From assembly GCA_018609945.1 (NCBI GenBank), contig JAHENO010000110.1, positions 1 through 36,255 of the forward strand: DNA of 36,255 nucleotides. Direction: 5' to 3'. Below, one piece after another: positions 1 through 7,307 of the stretch. The translations under genes and the position numbers were made by a program. The number at the start of each line of letters is the position of its first letter. Position 1 is the stretch's first letter. This stretch comes from Haloarculaceae archaeon. Its GTDB lineage: Archaea; Halobacteriota; Halobacteria; Halobacteriales; Haloarculaceae. Below the pieces are notes generated by a model. The model saw nothing but the letters and a program-made list of their open reading frames with translations. It did not search any database and was not told the DNA's origin.

Positions 1-214
1 CGCGCTCGCCGGGTTTCTCGTCCACGACGTCCACGAAACCGTCCCGTTCATGCTGCTGGACTCATTGGAGATGATCGATGGCGACCGACTGGTCGACCTC
101 GTGGCGTACCTCGAGGAGTTCGTCCCCTACCTCGTCGTCGTGCTCCTCCCGGACCACGCCGACGCATTCGAAACTGACCAGGCCCCGTCCCACCACCGTA
201 TCGTCGACGTGTAG
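1..214 (+). CDS. C-terminal fragment of SMC/Rad50-like ATPase (partial, runs off left edge)
   Basis: Seen: an open frame enters at base 2 and stops with TAG at 212-214, giving about 70 residues. It contains a hydrophobic strand followed by acidic residues (VPFMLLDSLEMID), then a helix and a second strand (YLVVVLLPDHA). Known: this arrangement matches the Walker B/D-loop end of SMC/Rad50-type ABC ATPases, where LLD-S-EMID replaces the usual LDEP. Haloarchaea carry an SMC-related protein family ending this way, acting on DNA. Inferred: this is the last strand-helix part of such an ATPase head domain. The N-terminal Walker A, coiled coil and signature motif would lie outside the window, so the family assignment rests on the tail only. 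Confidence 0.55.
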   Translation, partial: ALAGFLVHDVHETVPFMLLDSLEMIDGDRLVDLVAYLEEFVPYLVVVLLPDHADAFETDQAPSHHRIVDV

Positions 215-430
215 CCCCGAAAAAATATAGTATATAAATTTCTATATGTTCGTTTTATTAATTGTATTTTATTTTTTATATCCTCACTATTAGACTATTT
301 CATCCCTCTGAAGACCAATTATCGCCGTTTTGGATCGCACTGCGATATAGTTATCAATAATATATACTGTATACTTATATATTATTACCGGGGATAAATA
401 GAAATCAGTCGCCGCGACCGAGAGTCGGGT
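215..430. other. AT-rich non-coding stretch between convergent genes
   Basis: About 200 bases are overwhelmingly A/T in an otherwise roughly two-thirds GC window. The part near 250-280 has long T-rich runs (on the plus strand) that would serve as a U-rich terminator for the SMC-like gene. On the minus strand it lies downstream of the uppS-like gene. No convincing gene is present on either strand. It also contains a perfect AT palindrome (separate entry). Confidence 0.7.
356..386. repeat. AT-only inverted repeat, 11-bp arms
   Basis: Arms AATAATATATA (356-366) and TATATATTATT (376-386) are perfect reverse complements around a 9-base centre (CTGTATACT). Composition makes chance A/T palindromes likelier here than elsewhere, so function is open: terminator for the minus-strand gene, a chromatin-protein site or an easily melted site. 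Confidence 0.6.
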
Positions 431-509
431 GTGTTCGTCGGCGAAGCGTTCGCCGTCCCGGATCCCCACCGCGATGGCTACGGTCTGCTACAACGCCCGA
501 AGAGAGGGT

Positions 510-1115
510 CTATCGCCCGAACCGGCGCTGTCGCTGCTGGTAGTCACGAAGCGCCCGCAGGTAGTCTCGCCGGCGGAAGTTCTGCCAGTTGACGTCCGTG
601 AAGTACAGTTCGGAGTAGACGGACTGCCAGATCATGAAATCCGAGAGGCGTTCGGCGCCCGTCTTGATGACGAGGTCGGGGTCGGACGGGAAGACCAGCC
701 GGTCCTCGATGTCGGGTTCGGCGACCTCCGCGGGGTCGATCTCGTCGGCAGCGACGTCCTCCGCGACGGACCGCACGGCCGCGGCGAACTCCGCCTGTCC
801 GCCGAGGCCGATGCTCACCTGGATGGGTGCGTCGGCGCGTTCGTGGTCGTCGGGCCCGCGGACTGCGAGTGTGCGGGGGGCGTCGAGCGCCTCGAGGCGC
901 GACCGGAGCGACGGGACCGCCTCCTCGTCGAGGACGCTCACGTACACGACCACGCGCCCGGCCTCGAACGCGAAGGCCCACTCGAACAGGTCGGCGAGCG
1001 TCCCGTAGCCGCCATCGAGGAGGTCGCGCTCGGTGATGACGACCGCCACGGTCTCCGGGAGGTCCGCGTCGCTGGCCCGGAGGCGGGTCGCGAGGTAGGT
1101 GTCGTACAGGCCCAC
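510..1115 (-). CDS. UppS-like cis-prenyltransferase family protein, short haloarchaeal form
   Basis: 201 aa from a GTG start (VGLYDTYLATRL). The C-terminal half is clearly of the undecaprenyl/polyprenyl diphosphate synthase family: DLVIKTGAERLSDFMIWQ, then SELYFTDVNW and a closing RERRFG-like QRQRRFG, which match the IPP-binding and dimer region. Known: these enzymes add isoprene units in cis to make lipid carriers for glycan assembly. Odd: the usual N-terminal catalytic motif (MDGNGRWA with its Asp) is absent; that position reads VVITERDLL, and the protein is about 50 residues shorter than bacterial UppS. Inferred: either a divergent synthase or a non-catalytic partner. It is divergently transcribed from the DUF92 gene across a 94-base shared promoter region, consistent with a polyprenyl-lipid theme. 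Confidence 0.8.
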   Translation of the reverse strand: MGLYDTYLATRLRASDADLPETVAVVITERDLLDGGYGTLADLFEWAFAFEAGRVVVYVSVLDEEAVPSLRSRLEALDAPRTLAVRGPDDHERADAPIQVSIGLGGQAEFAAAVRSVAEDVAADEIDPAEVAEPDIEDRLVFPSDPDLVIKTGAERLSDFMIWQSVYSELYFTDVNWQNFRRRDYLRALRDYQQRQRRFGR

Positions 1116-1163
1116 GCCGTCCGGTTCGCACAGCGACGGCAAAACGGATTCGGTGTCGGCGGC

Positions 1164-1170
1164 GTATATA
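1164..1170 (-). promoter_or_regulatory. Probable TATA box for the uppS-like gene
   Basis: GTATATA on the plus strand reads TATATAC on the minus strand, about 50 nt upstream of the GTG start at 1115. A haloarchaeal transcript would then begin near 1140, leaving about 25 nt of leader. Inferred from position and composition only. Confidence 0.45.
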
Positions 1171-1177
1171 GGGAACA

Positions 1178-1183
1178 CTATAA
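1178..1183 (+). promoter_or_regulatory. Probable TATA box for the DUF92 gene
   Basis: CTATAA centred about 29 nt upstream of the GTG start at 1210, the spacing expected for a leaderless or near-leaderless haloarchaeal transcript. It lies within 15 nt of the opposing box for uppS, so the two promoters are back to back. Confidence 0.5.
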
Positions 1184-1209
1184 GGCAGCGGGGCGATAGC
1201 CGCCGAGTA

Positions 1210-2553
1210 GTGACAGACAGGGTCCGGCGCGCGGCGGCGTTCGCGCTGGTCGGGTCGCTCGCGCTGGCAGTGCCGACACTCGGCGACATAGAGGGACCGG
1301 CCTTCGCGACCGTCGCGGCGGCCGGCCCGTTCCTGGCCGTCGCGGCCGCCGCGCTCGCCGTCGACGACGACAGCCTCCTCTTCGAACTGTTCGCCCGCCC
1401 CGGCGACCGCCGCGACGGCACGCTCTACGGCCTGGCGGGCTTTTCGCTCGCGGCCGCCGGCCTCTCGATTCTCAGCGTCGGGTTCGGCATGCCTGGCTAC
1501 GTGTACGTCGCGACGGTCGTGCTCGTCCCCTACGGCAACCTCGGGGGCCAGATCGTCCGGCGGTACACCGGCGAGCGCGTGCTCGTGACCGCCGGGTTCG
1601 TCACCGGCGCCTTCCTCGCCGCCAGCGGCGGTCAGCTGGTCGGGACCTGGCTGCTCGGGTCGGTCGTCCCGCTGCCGATCGTGGCCTTCCTGGCCGCCAG
1701 CGGTGCCCTCATCGGGGCGCTGTTGCGGGAAGTACTCTTCCGGCGCGACGAGCCGCTCGTGATGGCCGTCGTCGGCCTGCTGCTGTGGCTGTTTGCCGTC
1801 CTCCCCATCGGGATCACGGCCACGCGCATCGCCGTCGCGCTGGCCGTGACTGTCGCCCTCGGGTACGTCTCGTATGCCCTCGAGACTGCCTCCGTGGCGG
1901 GCATGGTGACCGGCATCCTGCTCGGGCTGTTGACGATCGTCCTCGGGGACTACGGCTGGTTCGCGATGTTGCTGGCTTTCTTCGGCGTCGGCGGGCTGGC
2001 CGCCAAGTACCGCTACGAGGACAAGCGCGCCCGCGGCATCGCCGAGGAGAACGAGGGCGCACGCGGGACGGGCAACGTCCTCGCGAACTCGCTGGTCGCG
2101 TTGCTCGCGGTGCTGGGCGCGGCCGCGAGTCCGGGCCTCGGCGTCGGGCCCCACGCGTTCCTGTTTGCCTTCGCCGGTGCTGTCAGCGCCGCACTCGCCG
2201 ACACCCTCTCGAGCGAACTCGGCGGCCTCTTCGACAATCCGCGGCTGATCACCTCCTTCGAGGTGGTCGATCCCGGCACCGACGGCGCGGTGACCTGGCA
2301 GGGCGAACTGGCCGGGAGTGCGGGCGCAGCCCTCATCGCCGCCATCGCCTTTGCTGCCTTCGGCACCGTCGACGCGACCGGCGCAGGGGTGGTCGTCGCC
2401 GCCGGCATGGTCGGCATGACCGTCGACAGCCTCCTGGGAGCGACCATCGAGGGATGGCTGGTGGGCAACCAGGGCGTCAACTTCCTGGCGACGCTGGCCG
2501 CCGCGCTCGCCGGCGTCGCGCTCGCTGTCGCGTTCGGCTTGACCGCGCTATGA
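1210..2553 (+). CDS. DUF92 family multi-pass membrane protein (VTE6-like)
   Basis: 447 aa from GTG 1210; this start is chosen because it follows the TATA box at the leaderless distance and begins VTDRVRRAAAFALVG just before the first membrane segment. The protein is almost entirely hydrophobic with roughly a dozen segments. The C-terminal part carries the DUF92 hallmarks: AALADTLSSELG, then PRLITSFEVVDPGTDGAVTWQGELAG, and a final DSLLGATIEGW stretch. Known: the plant and cyanobacterial members (VTE6) are phytyl-phosphate kinases. Inferred: an archaeal member next to a prenyltransferase may phosphorylate a polyprenyl or geranylgeranyl phosphate for salvage; the substrate is not shown by the sequence. 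Its stop overlaps the next start (ATGA). Confidence 0.85.
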   Translation: MTDRVRRAAAFALVGSLALAVPTLGDIEGPAFATVAAAGPFLAVAAAALAVDDDSLLFELFARPGDRRDGTLYGLAGFSLAAAGLSILSVGFGMPGYVYVATVVLVPYGNLGGQIVRRYTGERVLVTAGFVTGAFLAASGGQLVGTWLLGSVVPLPIVAFLAASGALIGALLREVLFRRDEPLVMAVVGLLLWLFAVLPIGITATRIAVALAVTVALGYVSYALETASVAGMVTGILLGLLTIVLGDYGWFAMLLAFFGVGGLAAKYRYEDKRARGIAEENEGARGTGNVLANSLVALLAVLGAAASPGLGVGPHAFLFAFAGAVSAALADTLSSELGGLFDNPRLITSFEVVDPGTDGAVTWQGELAGSAGAALIAAIAFAAFGTVDATGAGVVVAAGMVGMTVDSLLGATIEGWLVGNQGVNFLATLAAALAGVALAVAFGLTAL

Positions 2554-2984
2554 TCCGCCGGGCCGAGCCCGCCGACCTGCCGCGCCTCCGGACGATTCAA
2601 CAGCAGGCGCTGGCCGAACCGTGGTCCGAACTGCTGGCGGCGGCCATCGAGGGGGCGCTCCCCGTCTACGTCGTCGACGACGGCGGCCCCGTCGGCTACG
2701 CTATCGTCGTTACCGACGGCGAGTCGGTGGCGTACGTCCCCGAACTGGCCGTGGATCCGGCCCGCCAGCGCGAGGGACACGGAACCCGGCTCCTGGTGTG
2801 GCTTCGCGAGCACCTGACCACCCAGGGGTACGAGGAACTCCGGGTGACGGTCCTGGCCGACGACGACGGCGCCCGGGCGTTCTACGCCGACCGGGGCTTC
2901 GAGGTGCTCGACCGGATCGAGGGACACTACGAGACCGGGGACGGACTGTTGCTGGCGCTGTCGCTCGAGGCGGGCGAACCGTAG
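2550..2984 (+). CDS. GNAT family N-acetyltransferase
   Basis: 144 aa, starting in an ATGA overlap with the DUF92 gene, so it is translated in the same transcript. The N-terminus MIRRAEPADLPRL, the strand YVPELAVDPARQ followed by the acetyl-CoA loop REGHGTRLL, and the ending ADDDGARAFYADRGFEVLDR are the standard GNAT fold landmarks. Such enzymes transfer acetyl groups from acetyl-CoA to an amine; the acceptor cannot be read from sequence. The related protein at 4771-5220 is a different GNAT subgroup. Confidence 0.85.
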   Translation: MIRRAEPADLPRLRTIQQQALAEPWSELLAAAIEGALPVYVVDDGGPVGYAIVVTDGESVAYVPELAVDPARQREGHGTRLLVWLREHLTTQGYEELRVTVLADDDGARAFYADRGFEVLDRIEGHYETGDGLLLALSLEAGEP

Positions 2985-3003
2985 CGGCCCTCGGCAGGAG
3001 CGG

Positions 3004-3882
3004 TCAGTCGGTCGGGTACTCGGCGTCGAGCGGATTCCTCTCCGCAGGGTCGGCCGCCGACGTGGCCTCGGTGTCGGTGTCCTCCGCGGGGCTGACGCTC
3101 CCGGTCCGGTAGCCGTGCAGGTCCAGCGTCACGTGGTCGAACCCGAGGTCGGCGATGTGATCGCGGGCCGCCCGGACGAAGTCGGGGTCCAGCGCCACGG
3201 CGAGTTCCTCCTCCCCCACCTCGATGCGGGCCAGGCCGTCGTGGTCGCGCACGCGGAACTGCTCGAACCCCCAGGTCCGGAGCAGTCGCTCGGCCTTCTC
3301 GACGCGGGTGAGCCGTTCCTCGGTGACCTCCAGCCCCGTCGGGATGCGCGAGGACAGACAGGCCATCGAGGGTTTGTCCGCGACCGAGAGGCCGTAATGG
3401 CGGGCGATTTCACGGACCTCCTCCTTGGTGACGTCGTGTTCGAGCAGCGGCGAGTAGGCGTCGAGTTCGTCGACGGCCCGCAGTCCCGGCCGGTGGCCCT
3501 CGCCGGGGTCGGAGGCGTTCGTGCCGTCGCAGACCACCCCGATTCCGAGGTCGGCCGCGCGGTCGAACATCGCCGAGAGGCGCATCGACCGGCAGTGATA
3601 GCAGCGCTCGTCGTCGTTCCGGACGAACGCCTCGCTGTCGAGTTCGGAGAACTCCACGACGTCGTGGCGGATACCGATCTCCTCGGCGACCCGGCGGGCG
3701 TCGTCGAGTTCCTCGGCGGGGAGGGTCTCGCTTTTGGCGGTGCAGGCGACGGCGTTTTTGCCCAGGGCGTCGTGGGCGATGGCGGCGACGACGCTGGAAT
3801 CGACCCCGCCCGAGAACGCCACGAGGACGCCCTCGCGGTCGGCCAGGTCCGCCCGCGCTGCCGCCAGTTTCTCCTCGACCAT
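3004..3882 (-). CDS. larE: LarE-family ATP-dependent sulfur transferase (PP-loop)
   Basis: 292 aa. The PP-loop SGGVDSS sits at residues 24-30, RCYHCR (C94, C97) follows, and KPSMACLSSRIPTG carries C175, aligning with the sacrificial cysteine (C176) described for Lactobacillus plantarum LarE. Known: LarE adenylates and then thiolates the pyridinium carboxylates of the nickel-pincer cofactor of lactate racemase. Odd: no larA, larB or larC is nearby; the gene is alone and convergent with the acetyltransferase gene. The extra CxxC pair could support an iron-sulfur form that is not self-sacrificing; that is inference. The last 30 residues (Thr/Glu/Asp-rich) are a haloarchaeal tail. The ATG at 3880-3882 directly precedes EEKLAAARADL, as in the family. 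Confidence 0.85.
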   Translation of the reverse strand: MVEEKLAAARADLADREGVLVAFSGGVDSSVVAAIAHDALGKNAVACTAKSETLPAEELDDARRVAEEIGIRHDVVEFSELDSEAFVRNDDERCYHCRSMRLSAMFDRAADLGIGVVCDGTNASDPGEGHRPGLRAVDELDAYSPLLEHDVTKEEVREIARHYGLSVADKPSMACLSSRIPTGLEVTEERLTRVEKAERLLRTWGFEQFRVRDHDGLARIEVGEEELAVALDPDFVRAARDHIADLGFDHVTLDLHGYRTGSVSPAEDTDTEATSAADPAERNPLDAEYPTD

Positions 3883-3964
3883 GGCCCCCCTTTCCGGCCC
3901 GCGAGCAAAAGGGCGTTGCCCTCGGAACGGTGTGTGTTACCCCGCTACGAGTGCCGAGCCCAGT

Positions 3965-3981
3965 CAGAAAGCCCCCGGCCG
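3965..3981 (+). repeat. Half-copy of the dispersed palindromic element
   Basis: CAGAAAGCCCCCGGCCG matches the left end of the elements at 9371-9495 and 22899-23015 (the latter in reverse). The right half (GGCCCCTTTCAGTCCC) is not found downstream, so this looks like a remnant in the intergenic region between larE and psiE. Confidence 0.5.
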
Positions 3982-4104
3982 TGGGATGGCGCGTTTTCGC
4001 GATTCCTGTGTGACTCTTGGCTAATCTGGTGAACTCCCGAATGTGAACGACTGATCCCTGCTCGTTCCACATTCAACGGGGTCGATTCTCGTCAGTACAC
4101 ACTC

Positions 4105-4635
4105 TCAGGATGGTCCGTCCGACGGCAGCGAGGAGTCGCTTCCATAGCTCCGCTCGACAAAGAGCAGCGCGACCAGCGCGAAAATGATGATGGCGTAGGA
4201 GCCGGCAGCTAACAGGGCGTCTCCGAGCGTGGTATACTCGCTCGTCCGGAAGATGATGGCTTTCCTAACCATCGCTATGACACCGGTGTAGATGACCAGC
4301 CGGACGATTCGCCGGGTGTCGTTCTCTTCCACGTACGCGAGTACCGTTTGGTACACCTCGACAATGATCAGCAAAAGGAGCCCCGTGTCTATGAAGCCGA
4401 TGACCACAAGCGGATCGGTGATGCTACCCGACCTCACGGACTGGAGTATCTGGAGCGTCAGATCGACGACACCGATCGCGAAGAGTACGGCGAAAACGGT
4501 TGCGGCAGCCAGCTCGATCCCTTGGACGAATCGGCCCATGAGGAGCGAGTATCGTTCTGCCACCGACCCCGGGGACCCGCGCCCGACACGGTCGGACGGG
4601 GTCTCTGGAGGAGGAGACTGGTCGTCACCGGTCAT
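4105..4635 (-). CDS. PsiE-like (phosphate-starvation-inducible) membrane protein
   Basis: 176 aa. After an acidic, Pro-rich cytoplasmic N-terminus (about 35 residues) there are four hydrophobic segments at roughly 40-60, 77-98, 112-130 and 140-162. The order and the central VIGFIDTGLLLLIIVEVYQ and the following YTGVIAMVRKAII segment match the PsiE family. Known: E. coli psiE is induced by phosphate starvation but its biochemical role is unknown. It is transcribed alone; 135 bases separate it from arsN2 on the same strand. I see no recognisable Pho-type operator. Confidence 0.75.
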   Translation of the reverse strand: MTGDDQSPPPETPSDRVGRGSPGSVAERYSLLMGRFVQGIELAAATVFAVLFAIGVVDLTLQILQSVRSGSITDPLVVIGFIDTGLLLLIIVEVYQTVLAYVEENDTRRIVRLVIYTGVIAMVRKAIIFRTSEYTTLGDALLAAGSYAIIIFALVALLFVERSYGSDSSLPSDGPS

Positions 4636-4770
4636 CTATACAGGAACGTGTGTTGTGGCGGGTTAGCCGATGACTCATACACAGAGGTATACGTGTCTCA
4701 GACGCATATACGGTCGGTCGTCCAACGAATCGGTCCTTGTGTGCAGTGTCGCAGACGAAGGCTCACGCCG

Positions 4771-5220
4771 TCACACGGACGTGCACAGACAGCCCGCGGA
4801 CGACGGACACAGCTCCGAGAACTGACTCGTCTCCCGGATCGACGCAGGCACGTCCGCCCGGTCGAGTCGCTCGTATCCCAGGTCGAAGAAAAAGTCGCTG
4901 GCAGTCGTCGTCAGGAGGTACAGCCGCCGGACGCCCATCGCCGCGGCACGCTCCTCCAGCGTCTCGCATAGCGCCCGCCCGATGCCTTCCCCGCGTGCCT
5001 CCTCCTCGACGACGACCGACCGGAGCAGGGCGTCCGTCCCATAGGTCTCGATGCCGCCGATGCCGACCCGCTCGTCGCCGCGATAGCAGACGTACAGGGA
5101 AAGCGTATCGCGGTGGGGGTCGAGGTCGTCGGTGGGCAGGCCGTTTCGCCCAAGTAGCGTCTCGACGTACGGCCGGTCGGCGTCGGTCGCCGGTTCGAGG
5201 GAAAGCGTGTGGTCGGTCAT
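4771..5220 (-). CDS. ArsN2-like GNAT acetyltransferase
   Basis: 149 aa. GNAT core: GIGGIETYG, then LLRSVVVEEEARGEGIGRAL (acetyl-CoA loop at 76-81), YLLTTTASDFFFDLGYERLDR and a conserved tail SIRETSQFSELCPSSAGCL. The FxxLCPxSAxC tail is characteristic of the ArsN2 group. Known: ArsN acetyltransferases occur in arsenic-resistance loci; ArsN1 acetylates arsinothricin, while the ArsN2 substrate is less certain. No arsenic genes (arsA, arsB, arsC, arsM) are visible here. It starts 6 bases after the stop of the flavoenzyme gene upstream, so the two are probably one transcript. Confidence 0.8.
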   Translation of the reverse strand: MTDHTLSLEPATDADRPYVETLLGRNGLPTDDLDPHRDTLSLYVCYRGDERVGIGGIETYGTDALLRSVVVEEEARGEGIGRALCETLEERAAAMGVRRLYLLTTTASDFFFDLGYERLDRADVPASIRETSQFSELCPSSAGCLCTSV

Positions 5221-5226
5221 ATCCTC

Positions 5227-6378
5227 TCAGTCGATGACGGTCCCCTCGTGGAGGAGCGCGCCGCGTTCGAAGCGGTCGGCACCGAGGTCCGAAACGTCGA
5301 CGAGCGATGCCTCGCCGTCGACGACGAGTTCGGCGACCACCTGCCCGGTCGCGGGCGACTGCATGAATCCGTGCCCGGAGAAGCCGACGGCGTTGACAAA
5401 GCCGGGGCGCGTCTCTTCGATGATGGGGTGGTGGTCGGGCGTGACGGCGTAGACGCCGGCCCAGCCACGTTTGACCCGCGTCTCCGGGCCGAAGTAGCCA
5501 GCGACGTCTGCGAGCGACTCGACGACCTGTGCTGCCCAGTCCAGCGACGTCGACTCGTCGACCGTATCGGGGTCGACCTCGGGGTCCGCGTCCGCGAAGT
5601 GGCCGCCGGCGACGACGGATCCCTCGCGTTCGGGCCGGAAGTGGGCGTCGCCATCGACGTCGACGACGAAGGGCACCGACTCCGGAACCGGCTCAGCGGG
5701 GTCGAGAACGGTGAGTTGCCGGCGCCGCGGCGAGACCCGCAAATCGAGGCCAGCCATCTGGCCGACCCGACGGGCCCACGCGCCGGCGGCGTTGACCACG
5801 TAGTCGGCCGCGACGGTCCCCGCGTCCGTCTCGACGCCGGTGACTCGCTCGCCGTCGCTCTGGAGGTCGGTCACCTCGGTGCCGGTGCGGATCTCGGCCC
5901 CCGCCTCGCGGGCGGCCCCGACGAACCCCTGGAGCGCGAGGTTCGGGTCCGCGAAGCCGTCCGTCGGCGAGTAGGTGGCCCCGACGAAGTGCTCGGTCTG
6001 GAGAGCGGGACAGTGCTGGGCGGCCTCCTCGGGAGTGAGGAACTCGCTGGGGACGCCGAGGCGGTTCTGTTCGGCGACGTTCTCGCGGAACTGCTCGGCG
6101 GTGTAGTCCTCGCGGAGCAAGAACAGATAGCCCGGCCGCCGGTAGCCGATGTCGACGCCGAACTCCGCCTCGAAGTCCTCCCAGACGGCGATGCTCTCCG
6201 TCGAGAGGGCGACGCTGACCGGCGAGGAGAACTGCGCGCGGATGCCGCCGTTGGCCCGGCCCGTGTTGCCCGCCCCGACGCTTGCCCGTTCGATGACTGT
6301 CACGTCCACGCCGCGGCGTGCCAGGTAGTATGCCGACGAGAGCCCGACGATGCCGCCGCCGACGACGACCGCGTCCAT
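5227..6378 (-). CDS. FAD-dependent oxidoreductase, DAO / sarcosine-oxidase-beta-like
   Basis: 383 aa from ATG 6378 (MDAVVVGGGIVG); an in-frame GTG at 6393 is possible but would add five residues before the dinucleotide fold. Rossmann GxGxxG lies at residues 7-12 with the acidic end of the second strand at VTVIER; GNTGRANGGIRAQFSSP is the flavin-contact segment of the DAO family, and the C-terminal GWAGVYAVTPDHHPIIEE and GFSGHGFMQSPATGQ close the FAD site. Known: DAO enzymes oxidise secondary or primary amino groups of amino acids such as sarcosine, glycine and D-amino acids; substrate unknown here. It leads a two-gene unit with the ArsN2-like acetyltransferase. Confidence 0.82.
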   Translation of the reverse strand: MDAVVVGGGIVGLSSAYYLARRGVDVTVIERASVGAGNTGRANGGIRAQFSSPVSVALSTESIAVWEDFEAEFGVDIGYRRPGYLFLLREDYTAEQFRENVAEQNRLGVPSEFLTPEEAAQHCPALQTEHFVGATYSPTDGFADPNLALQGFVGAAREAGAEIRTGTEVTDLQSDGERVTGVETDAGTVAADYVVNAAGAWARRVGQMAGLDLRVSPRRRQLTVLDPAEPVPESVPFVVDVDGDAHFRPEREGSVVAGGHFADADPEVDPDTVDESTSLDWAAQVVESLADVAGYFGPETRVKRGWAGVYAVTPDHHPIIEETRPGFVNAVGFSGHGFMQSPATGQVVAELVVDGEASLVDVSDLGADRFERGALLHEGTVID

Positions 6379-6515
6379 ACCTCCGCACGCCACCGTTCAG
6401 TGAAAGGCGTTTCGACGACGGGGCGGGCATTCGGGTCCAGTGACAAGACCGACCACAGGCGAGGGCAGAGGGTGGAACGCAACGCTCTTTGAGACGCGTC
6501 ATCGACTGGCGATAG

Positions 6516-7307
6516 ATGCACACCGGTATCAGCGCACGTCTCGACCGGATCGGCACGGACGGACGGTACCTGAACGTGCCGATGGACCACGGGATCACCA
6601 TCGGCGCCACGGACGGACTGCGGGACATCGAGTCGACCATCGACGCCGTGACCGCGGCGGGTGCCGACTCGGTGCTGACACAGAAGGGACTGGCAGAGCG
6701 GGTCCACCCGAACAAGAACGGCGCGGGCTACGTCATCCACCTGAACGCCTCGACGACGCTCGGGCCGGACGCGAACGACAAGCGCGTCACCGGGACCGTC
6801 CGCGAGGCCGTCCGGGCGGGCGCCGACGCCGTCTCCATCCACGTGAACGTCGGCAGCGACTCCGAACCCGAACAGATCGAGGATCTGGCCCGGGTTACCG
6901 CCGACGCGGGCGAACTGGGCGTCCCCGTCCTGGCGATGACCTACGCCCGTGGCCCCGGCATCGACGAAGGCGACGCCGAGAGCCTCGCCCACGCGGTCCG
7001 GATCGGGGAGGAACTCGGCGCCGACATCATGAAGACCGCCTACTCTGGCGACGCCGAGAGTTTCGCGCAGGTCGTCGCCGCGACCGGCCGCCCCGTCATC
7101 GCCGCCGGTGGCAGTCCCCGGAGCGACCGGGAGATGCTAGAGCAGGTCCGTGGCGTCATCGACGCCGGCGCCGCTGGCGTCTCGATGGGCCGGTCGGTCT
7201 TCCAGCACGACACCCCCGGTGCGATGACGGCAGCCGTCTCCGCCATCGTTCACGACGACGCCACCGTCGAGAGGGCACTGGCGGAACTCCAGCGGGGCGA
7301 CGCGTGA
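6516..7307 (+). CDS. 2-amino-3,7-dideoxy-D-threo-hept-6-ulosonate (ADTH) synthase / class I aldolase
   Basis: 263 aa, usual length. Motifs of the archaeal DhnA-type class I aldolases are in order: VPMDHG (residues 22-27), the loop HLNASTTLGPDANDKR, IHVNVGSDSEPEQ, LAMTYARGPG, the Schiff-base lysine in ADIMKTAYSGD, and the phosphate site AAGGSPRSD plus GVSMGRSVFQHD. The HVNVGSD and FQHD segments resemble Methanocaldococcus MJ0400. Known: ADTH synthase makes the first intermediate of the archaeal shikimate route, and close relatives are fructose-1,6-bisphosphate aldolases. The partner AroB' (dehydroquinate synthase II) is not in this window. A fructose-bisphosphate aldolase role cannot be excluded. 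Its stop overlaps the next start. Confidence 0.8.
   Translation: MHTGISARLDRIGTDGRYLNVPMDHGITIGATDGLRDIESTIDAVTAAGADSVLTQKGLAERVHPNKNGAGYVIHLNASTTLGPDANDKRVTGTVREAVRAGADAVSIHVNVGSDSEPEQIEDLARVTADAGELGVPVLAMTYARGPGIDEGDAESLAHAVRIGEELGADIMKTAYSGDAESFAQVVAATGRPVIAAGGSPRSDREMLEQVRGVIDAGAAGVSMGRSVFQHDTPGAMTAAVSAIVHDDATVERALAELQRGDA

Noticed and set aside
390-509. Minus-strand frame just downstream of the uppS-like stop (VGIRDGERFADEHTRL...)
   Set aside because: The first thirty codons look coding-like but the frame runs into the AT island, has no good start and no recognised relatives.
3115-4032. Long plus-strand open frame opposite larE (305 codons)
   Set aside because: It is the antisense shadow of larE; the larE frame has clear family motifs and this one has none. 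Several other long frames opposite serA, thrC, glyS, argG and argD are rejected for the same reason.
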